A DNA stretch of 31,264 nt. It comes from Citromicrobium sp. (GTDB lineage: Bacteria > Pseudomonadota > Alphaproteobacteria > Sphingomonadales > Sphingomonadaceae). How positions within the stretch are numbered: position 1 is the stretch's first letter; every line of letters begins with the position of its first letter. The stretch is taken from assembly GCA_003248395.1 (NCBI GenBank), contig QFNA01000007.1, positions 1-31,264 on the forward strand, written 5' to 3'. Shown one piece after another: positions 25,131-31,264 of this stretch. The notes beneath the pieces are model-generated. The model was not told the DNA's origin. It did not search any database and worked only from the letters and a program-made list of their open reading frames with translations. Both the position numbers and the translations under genes were made by a program.

Positions 25131-25493
25131 ATGGGACAGCAGCAGTTCCGCATACTCGTGGCCGAAGATGAACCGATCATCGGCCATGACCTGTGCGATA
25201 CGGTATCCGAAGCAGGCTATATCGTCGAAGGTCCTTTCGACGACCTGTCCGCCGCGATGCTGGCCTATCAGAAAACCAAGCCCGACATTGCCATTCTCGA
25301 CGTGCAGCTCGGCGATGGTATCGTCTATCCGCTGGCCGAACAGATGCTGGCAGAAGATGTCGCGGTGATTTTCCATTCGGGGCAGATCGACAGCGCGGAC
25401 GTCGTGAAGCGCTTCCCCACCGCACAGGCGCTCAACAAACCCTGCCCACCTGCGCAGGTCATCGCCTCGCTGGAGCGTGCCCGCGCCAGCTGA
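25131..25493 (+). CDS. Single-domain response regulator
   Basis: 120 residues consisting only of a receiver domain. The acidic pocket is Glu12/Asp13 (VAEDEP), the phosphoacceptor is Asp57 (AILDVQLGDG), the switch residue is Ser83 (VIFHSG) and the conserved lysine is Lys103 (LNKPCPP). There is no output domain, so it probably acts through protein contact or in a phosphorelay. It lacks the FATGUY motif of the SdrG-type regulators of the alphaproteobacterial general stress response. AGGAGA lies 6 bases before ATG 25131. No kinase gene is nearby. Confidence 0.92.
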   Translation: MGQQQFRILVAEDEPIIGHDLCDTVSEAGYIVEGPFDDLSAAMLAYQKTKPDIAILDVQLGDGIVYPLAEQMLAEDVAVIFHSGQIDSADVVKRFPTAQALNKPCPPAQVIASLERARAS

Positions 25494-25611
25494 TCGCGCC
25501 TCCTGTTGATGGCTGGGCATACCGGCCGATGATGGTTCATTCCTGCGTACACTGGCCTTGCGCGGCCTGCGCTGGGCTGGCATCCGCCCTTGCAGGATCA
25601 AAGGAGACCCC

Positions 25612-26713
25612 ATGGCCGGAATGGTGCCGTTCGACTGGCAGGACCCGTTCAATCTCGACGACCAGCTGACCGAGGAAGAGCGGATGATCCGCGACGCCGC
25701 GCGCGGCTTTGCGCAGGGCGAATTGCAACCGCGTGTGATCGAGAACTTCAGCAAGGAAGTGGACGATCCCGAACTCTTCCCGATGATGGGCGAAGCCGGC
25801 CTGCTCGGATTCCGGCTACCGCTCGATGGCGTCGGTCCAGTCGAGCCTCGTGATGTATCCGATCCACGCCTATGGTTCGGAGGAACAGCGCCGGAAATAC
25901 CTCCCTGGCCTTGCCAGCGGCCAGCTGATCGGCTGCTTCGGCCTGACCGAGCCCGACGCCGGTTCCGATCCTGCGGGCATGAAGACCACGGCGCGGAAAG
26001 TCGACGGCGGCTATGTCCTCAACGGTTCGAAGACCTGGATTTCGAACTCCCCCTTCGCAGACGTGTTCGTGGTCTGGGCGAAGAGCGAAGCGCACGGCGG
26101 CGGCATTCGCGGCTTCGTGCTCGAGAAAGGCATGAAGGGGCTTTCGGCGCCCAAGATCGAAGGCAAGCTGAGCTTGCGCGCCAGCACCACCGGCATGATC
26201 GTCATGGACGACGTCGAAGTGGGCGAAGATGCTCTTTTCCCCGAAGTACAGGGCCTGAAAGGGCCCTTCGGCTGCCTCAACCGCGCGCGTTACGGCATCA
26301 GCTGGGGCGCGATGGGTGCGGCCGAATTCTGCATGCACGCCGCCCGCCAGTACGGCCTCGACCGGCACCAGTTCGGCGTGCCGCTCGCATCGAAGCAGCT
26401 CTACCAATTGAAGCTCGCCGACATGATGACCGAGATATCGCTCGGTTTGCAGGGCAGTTTGCGCGTCGGCCGCCTGATGGACGAAGGCAAGTTCTCGCCC
26501 GACATGATCTCCATCGTCAAACGCAACAATGTCGGCAAGGCGCTCGATATCGCCCGCAAGGCGCGCGACATGCACGGCGGCAACGGAATTTCAGAGGAAT
26601 ACCAGGTCATCCGCCACATGGTGAACCTCGAAACGGTCAACACCTACGAGGGCACGCATGACGTCCATGCCCTGATCCTGGGCCGCGCCATCACGGGGAT
26701 TGCAGCATTCTGA
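25612..26713 (+). pseudogene. Glutaryl-CoA dehydrogenase, disrupted by internal deletion and frameshift
   Basis: The gene starts at ATG 25612 (AAGGAGA upstream) with MAGMVPFDWQDPFNLDDQL and reads to GEAGLLG near 25811. It then loses its frame. From about 25812 a different frame continues DSGYRSMASVQSSLVMYPI to the true C-terminus LILGRAITGIAAF, including the catalytic Glu in TVNTYEGTHDVHAL. In intact family members about 26 residues separate LLG from DSGYRS; these are missing, an apparent loss near 80 bases. Adding 80 bases gives 394 codons, the normal length. The gap falls in the N-terminal helical domain, so neither piece should be active. Normal proteins oxidise glutaryl-CoA to crotonyl-CoA in lysine and tryptophan breakdown. 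A sequencing or assembly error is the alternative. Confidence 0.85.
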
Positions 26714-27354
26714 TGAAGCTTCACGGATACTATCGCAGCTCGACCAGCTATCGCCTGCGCATCGCGCTGGAACTGAAGGGGATCGACTACGAATATGTCC
26801 CCGTGAACCTGCTCAAGGCGGAACAGAAAGGCGAGCCCTACACCAGCCGCAACCCCTTCGGCAGCGTCCCCATGCTCGAGGCCGACGGGCGCGACCGCGT
26901 GCAGTCGATGGCGCAGCTCGAATGGCTGGACGAAGCCCATCCGGACAAACCGTTGCTACCCTCCGATGTGGAAGATCGCTACCTCGCGCGCGAGCTGGCC
27001 TATGCCATCGCCACCGAACTCCACGCGCCGCTCAACCTCCCGGTGCTCAAATATCTCAAGGACCCGCTGGGCCATTCGCAGGACGAGATCGACAACTGGT
27101 ATCGCCACTGGCTCGCCCGCACGCTCGATCCGCTCGAGGCGCGCCTTGCGCAGCTCGGCACCGGCGATTTCCTCTTCGACAGGCCCGGTTTCTTCGAGGT
27201 CGTCCTGCTGCCGCAGGTCTATAACGCGCGCCGCTTCGCCTTCGATTTCGCCGACAAGCCGCATATCGAACGGATCGAGGCCGCTTGCCTCGCCCTGCCC
27301 GAATTCCAGCGCGCCCATCCGGACGCGCAGCCCGACAATCCCGAAAACCAGTAA
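26713..27354 (+). CDS. maiA: Maleylacetoacetate isomerase (zeta-class GST)
   Basis: 213 residues of the zeta glutathione-transferase family. It converts maleylacetoacetate to fumarylacetoacetate with glutathione in the homogentisate route of tyrosine and phenylalanine breakdown. The N-terminal thioredoxin-like domain has GYYRSSTSYRLRIALELKG, with the zeta-type Ser-Ser glutathione site (the usual following Cys is Thr here), and NPFGSVPMLE. The C-terminal helical domain follows. Its ATG overlaps the disrupted dehydrogenase stop by one base (TGATG). The downstream gene encodes the next pathway step, which supports the assignment. Confidence 0.9.
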   Translation: MKLHGYYRSSTSYRLRIALELKGIDYEYVPVNLLKAEQKGEPYTSRNPFGSVPMLEADGRDRVQSMAQLEWLDEAHPDKPLLPSDVEDRYLARELAYAIATELHAPLNLPVLKYLKDPLGHSQDEIDNWYRHWLARTLDPLEARLAQLGTGDFLFDRPGFFEVVLLPQVYNARRFAFDFADKPHIERIEAACLALPEFQRAHPDAQPDNPENQ

Positions 27355-27366
27355 GAGAGGACACCC

Positions 27367-28377
27367 ATGAAACTCGCCACGCTCAAGGACGGAACCCGCG
27401 ACGGCAAGCTGGTCGTCGTCTCGAAAGACCTCACCCGCTATTGCGCCGCCGACAATATCGCGCCCACCCTCCAGGCCGCGCTCGACAATTGGGAAACGAT
27501 CGCACCCAGGCTGGAGGCGCTCTACACCGACGTCCAGCACGAGGCCGTCCCCTGCGAACGCTTCCACGAACGCGAGGCGCACTCGCCCCTCCCCCGCGCC
27601 TACCAGTGGGCGGACGGATCGGCCTATATCAACCACGTCGAACTGGTGCGTAAGGCGCGCAATGCCGAGGTGCCCGAAAGCTTCTACCATGATCCGCTGA
27701 TGTACCAGGGCGGCAGCGACAAATTCCTCGCCCCGCGCGACGATATCCCGCTGAAAGACACCAGGTGGGGCTGCGACATGGAAGGCGAGATCGCGGTCAT
27801 CACCGACGATGTGCCGATGGGCGTGTCGAGCGAGCAGGCCGCCGATCACATCAAGCTGGTCATGCTGGTCAATGACGTGTCGCTGCGCGGCCTGATCCCG
27901 GGCGAGCTGGCCAAGGGTTTCGGCTTCTTCCAGTCCAAGCCCGCCAGCGCCTTCAGCCCCGTCGCTGTCACGCCCGACGAACTGGGCGATGCGTGGCAGG
28001 ACAGCGTGATCCACCTGCCGCTGATGGTCGATTACAACGGCCAGCCCTTCGGCCGCGCCAATGCCGGCGTCGACGCCACCTTCAGCCTCGCCGATCTCGT
28101 CGCCCACGCCGCGAAGACCCGCGACTTGGGCGCGGGCACCATCATCGGCTCGGGCACGGTGTCCAACCAGGACGAGAACGGCGGCGCGGGCAAGCCGGTC
28201 GCCGAAGGCGGCCTGGGCTACAGCTGCATCGCCGAAATCCGCATGATCGAAACCATCGCCAGCGGCGAAGCCTCGACCCGCTTCATGCAACCAGGCGACA
28301 CGGTCCGCGTCGAGATGAAGGACGCCGAAGGCCACTCGATCTTCGGCGCGATCGAACAGAAGGTGGTGGAGGCTTGA
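27367..28377 (+). CDS. Fumarylacetoacetate hydrolase family protein
   Basis: 336 residues of the FAH superfamily. With maiA directly upstream it most likely cleaves fumarylacetoacetate to fumarate and acetoacetate, the last step of tyrosine catabolism. Metal ligands are visible as Glu139 and Glu141 in CDMEGEIAVIT and Asp170 in LVNDVSLR. Further family blocks are GFGFFQSKPASAFSP and GTIIGSGTVSNQDENGG. GAGGA lies 7 bases before the ATG, 12 bases after the maiA stop. It is shorter than eukaryotic FAH (about 420) but normal for the bacterial two-domain form. A related acylpyruvate substrate cannot be excluded, so no symbol is given. Confidence 0.88.
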   Translation: MKLATLKDGTRDGKLVVVSKDLTRYCAADNIAPTLQAALDNWETIAPRLEALYTDVQHEAVPCERFHEREAHSPLPRAYQWADGSAYINHVELVRKARNAEVPESFYHDPLMYQGGSDKFLAPRDDIPLKDTRWGCDMEGEIAVITDDVPMGVSSEQAADHIKLVMLVNDVSLRGLIPGELAKGFGFFQSKPASAFSPVAVTPDELGDAWQDSVIHLPLMVDYNGQPFGRANAGVDATFSLADLVAHAAKTRDLGAGTIIGSGTVSNQDENGGAGKPVAEGGLGYSCIAEIRMIETIASGEASTRFMQPGDTVRVEMKDAEGHSIFGAIEQKVVEA

Positions 28378-28493
28378 GCAAAGCGTAAGCGCGGCGGAGG
28401 AAACAGCAAGATCCACCCCGCGCCCGCTTTCGGACGGTGAAATTTCAGGCGCCAATGGCTGAGATTGGGGTGGTTTTGCGACGGTCGGCTTTT

Positions 28494-28517
28494 GGCGACG
28501 TTGGAAGCCAAGTCGCC
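28494..28517. terminator. Hairpin between convergent fumarylacetoacetase and GFA genes
   Basis: GGCGAC (28494-28499), a bulged G, TTGG, loop AAG, CCAA and GTCGCC (28512-28517) form a ten-pair stem with one bulge between two convergent genes. TTTT precedes it and no T-run follows on either strand, so it may only assist termination or protect 3' ends. The 147-base gap 28378-28524 shows no other feature. Confidence 0.4.
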
Positions 28518-28524
28518 GCCCAAT

Positions 28525-28920
28525 TCAACTTCTCGGTGGATGGCCTTCGAATTGCTTGGCTCGATCGCAGATTTCATACCACGATGGCTTTTCGGCCACG
28601 AACTCGTGAAAACCGTTTCGGACGACGGGATCGTCGTCGAGTGCGTTCGCCGCAATCGGAAATATGGGTTCGTCTGATATGATTTCACCCAATGCCGTTC
28701 CGCATGTTCTGCAGAAGCATCGAGCATACTTGTAAGGAGGTTCGGGCTCATAGCGCTGAACCATTTCGCGGCCCGAAATCCAGAGCAGATCATCCTTCTT
28801 GACGAAGACGAAAGTGCTGGCCCCAACTTTGCGGCAGCGTGAGCAGTGGCACGTGCCCATCATACTCGGTGGCGAAGTCAATTCGAACTGAATGCCGCCA
28901 CAGCAGCAACTTCCTCTCAT
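28525..28920 (-). CDS. GFA/CENP-V family zinc protein
   Basis: 131 residues of the glutathione-dependent formaldehyde-activating (GFA)/CENP-V fold. The zinc ligands are visible as GSCCCGG (Cys5-Cys7), GTCHCSRCRK (Cys24, 26, 29) and CFCRTCGTALG (Cys70, 73). The family name comes from one enzyme and most members have unknown substrates, so formaldehyde chemistry should not be assumed. ATG 28920 has AGGAGGG six bases upstream, better than an in-frame start 13 codons earlier. Counted lines inside the gene are 50 percent GC, clearly below the flanking operon, suggesting later acquisition. Confidence 0.88.
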   Translation of the reverse strand: MRGSCCCGGIQFELTSPPSMMGTCHCSRCRKVGASTFVFVKKDDLLWISGREMVQRYEPEPPYKYARCFCRTCGTALGEIISDEPIFPIAANALDDDPVVRNGFHEFVAEKPSWYEICDRAKQFEGHPPRS

Positions 28921-28942
28921 TTCGCCCTCCTGAAGCAGCATA

Positions 28943-28972
28943 GAACATGCTGTGAACATTTAGCTGAGTCAA
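28943..28972 (-). promoter_or_regulatory. Promoter of the GFA gene with LexA-like box
   Basis: On the minus strand TTGACT (plus 28967-28972) and CATGTT (plus 28944-28949) are 17 bases apart, a sigma-70-type -35/-10 pair matching consensus at 5 and 3 of 6 positions. GTTC-ACAGCAT-GTTC (plus 28943-28957) covers the -10 and part of the spacer and fits the alphaproteobacterial LexA site GTTC-N7-GTTC exactly. The expected transcript start would leave about 17 bases before ATG 28920, including the Shine-Dalgarno. A match to the 8 fixed bases is expected about once in a window this size by chance, so placement is the main support. Confidence 0.5.
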
Positions 28973-29018
28973 TGTCGGCAAATCGGAAGTTGGCGCAGCC
29001 AGCGCAATGACCGACATT
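28971..29018. repeat. Nested inverted repeat upstream of the GFA promoter
   Basis: AATGTCGG (28971-28978) and CCGACATT (29011-29018) are perfect 8-base inverted copies. Inside them GCGC (28993-28996) and GCGC (29002-29005) form a smaller stem flanked by TT and AA. It sits between the GFA promoter and the 3' end of the DUF4166 gene. It could be an operator, a terminator-like structure for the DUF4166 transcript, or a chance structure. Confidence 0.35.
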
Positions 29019-29094
29019 AGGGTCGTAAGCTGACAAGCCGCTCTTGGATGAGCTTGGTCAAAAGCAGAAGGACCGTCAGGCCTACCCAGCACCA

Positions 29095-30720
29095 CTATAC
29101 AAGCCGCAGCACCCCACGATAATGCACGACCCGTCCCACGAGCGGCAGCGTTATCGGTACGTCGAAATGGAACGCGCCATCCTCCTCCCACTCCCGCGCC
29201 AGCGAACGCGGTGCCAGTGCGAGTGGCAGGGGTATGCCGAAGAGTGACCAACGGCGCATGACCATCGCAAGCCCGGCTTCGTCGCCGGGTAAGTCGAATT
29301 GAAATCGCGCCGGGCCGAAGCGTTCGACGAGATGACCGTCCGCTTCGCTCAGCTCGCTGGTAAAGCGCGTCGTACCGAACCAGCGAGTCCAACGCTCGGT
29401 CTGTTCGCTCTCGGCGAAAGTGACGTGGAGCGGATAGCGCCCGGCACGCGGGAAATCGACGACGCGGGCGATCAGTCCGCCCACGACGTTGGTGGGGCCG
29501 GCCACTTCGACCTCCCCCTCGGCCCCGCCGTCGCTGATGACGTCGTGCATCGACCGGACTGCGGAAGGCAATCGGTCGAACCTCCCGCCCATGACGCGGG
29601 CGTAGAGCGAAGGAAGAAGTGCGAACTCTTCGCGCCAATGGTGCACCGCCAGATTGTCGAAGGCAGCGGTGAAATCCGTCAGGCTCAGCGCTTCGCCGGC
29701 GTCGCGCGCACCGGCCGTCTCCAGACCTGCGAGGATGCGCGCGGCGATTGGGGCGATGGCGAGGGTCGGGATTTCGGGACCGTCACCATTCTCTGCGATG
29801 AGAGTCCAGCGACGCTCGACCCTCTCACCGCGTGCACGGCCAAACATCCTCACGATCATTCCCGAACGGTCGCTTCCCATCCGCCGGGTCAGTCCCTGCA
29901 ATGGTCGCAACCAGCGCGCGAGGCCGCTCAAACCCTTCAGCCAGCGGCAGCGCACCGGCCACGACAGCAGCCATAGGGCGACGTTTTGAAACCCCAGCTC
30001 ACCGCCCGCGCGAAAGACCACGCTCGGTCGGCCGGGAAGCCGATCGGAAAGCAGGTGTACATCGGGCACGTCGACCAGCGCGACGCGGCGACCGATAAGG
30101 GGATCTCGCCCGGGTAGGGCAAAGTCTGCCCGCTCCATTTCCTGCCAGCCATGTACCGTCTCACGCCGTCGCCCTCGCCATAGGCGAAATGGCTGGCCGA
30201 CCTGCCCGATGATTGCCGCGGCGACCGATCCGCCCGCCGTCGCCTGGTTGGATGCGCTGATCGCCAATTTGACCGCCGTGACCGTATCGAGTCCCGCCGC
30301 AAGCTCGCGCGCCACCGCGCCCGACAGAGCCGGAACGCTCGACGCGCCCGACAGAACGACGACGCCCGCGGCGCGGGCCGCATGGTCGAGGTCGGTGATT
30401 CCGGTGACGAACGCGCTGCCGTCGGCGATATCGCAATAGTGCACCCCAGCCGCGATCGCCGCGCGTGGCACGCTATAGTCCATCGACTGGAACGGACCCG
30501 AGGCGTCGACGACCAGCGCAGGGCGATGCAAGGCCAGACCAGCGGCGATGTCCGACCGGTCGAGTTTCGCGGGCAGCAATCCGGGATCGCCTGCGCAAAA
30601 CGCCTGTGCCTTTGCAAGCGACCGACCAGCGACCACGACCTCGTGCCCGGCATCGCTCAGCCTGCGGCTGATCCGACCGCCAAACCCGCCATAGCCGCCG
30701 AGCACAAGAATACGGCTCAA
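29095..30720 (-). CDS. Saccharopine dehydrogenase-like NAD(P)-binding protein with DUF4166
   Basis: 541 residues. The N-terminal part (about 1-340) is a Rossmann domain of the saccharopine dehydrogenase-like type, opening ILVLGGYGGFGGRISRRLSD, with VVDASGPFQSMDYSVPRAAI and GVHYCDIADGSAFV typical of that group. The C-terminal part from about 360 (LPSLYARVMGGRFDRLPSAV onward, to HFDVPITLPLVGRVVHYRG) matches DUF4166. The fused form is known in bacteria but has no assigned reaction; lysine metabolism should not be assumed. The start is TTG at 30720, with AAGGA about ten bases upstream. Stands alone on the minus strand. Confidence 0.85.
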   Translation of the reverse strand: MSRILVLGGYGGFGGRISRRLSDAGHEVVVAGRSLAKAQAFCAGDPGLLPAKLDRSDIAAGLALHRPALVVDASGPFQSMDYSVPRAAIAAGVHYCDIADGSAFVTGITDLDHAARAAGVVVLSGASSVPALSGAVARELAAGLDTVTAVKLAISASNQATAGGSVAAAIIGQVGQPFRLWRGRRRETVHGWQEMERADFALPGRDPLIGRRVALVDVPDVHLLSDRLPGRPSVVFRAGGELGFQNVALWLLSWPVRCRWLKGLSGLARWLRPLQGLTRRMGSDRSGMIVRMFGRARGERVERRWTLIAENGDGPEIPTLAIAPIAARILAGLETAGARDAGEALSLTDFTAAFDNLAVHHWREEFALLPSLYARVMGGRFDRLPSAVRSMHDVISDGGAEGEVEVAGPTNVVGGLIARVVDFPRAGRYPLHVTFAESEQTERWTRWFGTTRFTSELSEADGHLVERFGPARFQFDLPGDEAGLAMVMRRWSLFGIPLPLALAPRSLAREWEEDGAFHFDVPITLPLVGRVVHYRGVLRLV

Positions 30721-31167
30721 GGAATCTGGTCCTTCCGCCGTGCCTTCGCCAAACGCATTATGCAGTGGCCGCCATACAAAATAGACGGGGGCATATCGAC
30801 CCGTGGCCTATCATGGTTCAGGAAACATCGGTCAGGCATGGACCGATTTGAACGGCGATACATCATGCGGCCGGATTAGCATTGCCAGGTCGTTTTTCCC
30901 AAGCATCGCACACAAATTCGCCGCGACCAACTCTGTCTCCGATCTCCCCTTTCCTACACCCGCATGCGCCGTTAGCTTCACATCGGCTCTTTCTCACCGT
31001 TGTTCGGGAATTCCGCACGCGTCGCTCGCCTTTGGAACGACAAGCCGCATGGGTTTCATCAACTAACGCGCCCGATCGCGCGGTTTTGACGCAAGGCGAC
31101 CGCCGAATCGCGCCATGATCGCTATCCGGCGGCCGCTTGTTTGTAGGATTGGCGTCCTGTCGGGTGG
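30721..31167. other. 447-base intergenic region without a convincing gene
   Basis: No open frame here has a ribosome-binding site and recognisable product; the longest (30803-31066, 87 residues) reads as random sequence. GC is lower than in neighbouring genes (32 of 60 in 30841-30900). The only clear structure is an inverted repeat at 30827-30847. The region must hold the promoter of the DUF4166 gene and the 3' flank of the acyl-CoA dehydrogenase, but I cannot pick a promoter by eye. Confidence 0.5.
30827..30847. repeat. Perfect 7-bp inverted repeat
   Basis: ATCGGTC (30827-30833) and GACCGAT (30841-30847) flank the 7-base loop AGGCATG, about 107 bases upstream of the DUF4166 start. The arms are exact. 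It could be an operator or a short hairpin; no T-run follows. Confidence 0.3.
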
Positions 31168-31264
31168 TCAGATGCTGCGCGCGATGACCATCTTCATGAT
31201 CTCGTTCGAGCCGCCGAAGATCCGGCTGATCCGGCTGTCGCGATACATGCGGGCGATGGGATAA
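31168..31264 (-). CDS. Acyl-CoA dehydrogenase, C-terminal fragment
   Basis: The frame enters from the right edge and ends at TGA (plus 31168-31170), giving the last 31 residues. MYRDSRISRIFGGSNEIMK with VIARSI at the end is the typical C-terminus of acyl-CoA dehydrogenases; the Glu of GGSNEIM lies in the position of the catalytic base in many members. These FAD enzymes carry out the first oxidation of acyl-CoA beta-oxidation. The subfamily cannot be judged from this fragment. Confidence 0.85.
   Translation of the reverse strand, partial: YPIARMYRDSRISRIFGGSNEIMKMVIARSI

Noticed and set aside
26956..28455. Long open frame antisense to maiA and the fumarylacetoacetase gene
   Set aside because: Same reason: a shadow of strong GC3 bias, with Asp/Gly/Arg-rich low-complexity translation and no family resemblance.

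Overview
The window is about 31 kb of GC-rich, densely coding DNA from an alphaproteobacterium, most likely an Erythrobacter-type member of the Sphingomonadales. This rests on gene style: a TonB-receptor-like EIIVTS string, a helix-hairpin-helix tail of the type found on alphaproteobacterial NuoE and ribosomal L21, a Mic60-like gene after hemC-hemD, and the wording of the UvrB and glutaryl-CoA dehydrogenase proteins. It is inferred by eye, not by a database search. No tRNA, rRNA, insertion sequence or CRISPR array was seen.

Layout. 1-2383 (+): the tail of an unidentified gene, the sodium/proline symporter putP, and an extensin-like zinc-peptidase-fold lipoprotein. 2395-6350 (-): a tight four-gene operon of circularly permuted ATP-grasp, alpha-E, transglutaminase-like protein and the proteasome-related peptidase Anbu. 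An alpha/beta hydrolase and a DUF3617 lipoprotein with an EF-hand loop lie upstream on the same strand. 7927-12293 (+): uvrB, a secreted S10 serine carboxypeptidase and a small lipoprotein whose 3' end overlaps the convergent dsbD. 14348-15562 (+): a UbiH-type monooxygenase. 15564-18106 (-): hemC-hemD-Mic60-like. 18153-21681 (+): tsaD-gpsA-flippase, each pair sharing 4 bases.

21770-25062 (+): an envelope block made of a VWA/DUF3520 lipoprotein with 14 consecutive prolines, then an OmpA-family protein, a 46-residue membrane protein and a membrane-anchored HhH protein, the last three spaced by one base. The OmpA start codon and Shine-Dalgarno are enclosed in an 11-bp perfect hairpin. A single-domain response regulator follows. 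25612-28377 (+): an aromatic amino-acid catabolism operon of glutaryl-CoA dehydrogenase, maleylacetoacetate isomerase and fumarylacetoacetase; the first gene is broken by an internal deletion of about 80 bases.

28378-31264: a looser region with visibly lower GC. It holds a GFA/CENP-V zinc protein whose promoter carries a LexA-like box, a saccharopine dehydrogenase-like/DUF4166 protein, a 447-base gap without a convincing gene, and the C-terminus of an acyl-CoA dehydrogenase.

The strongest leads are the Anbu operon (known from comparative genomics but with unsettled function), the start-sequestering hairpin and the OmpA/small-protein/HhH module behind it, the GFA promoter with its SOS-like operator, and the disrupted glutaryl-CoA dehydrogenase.
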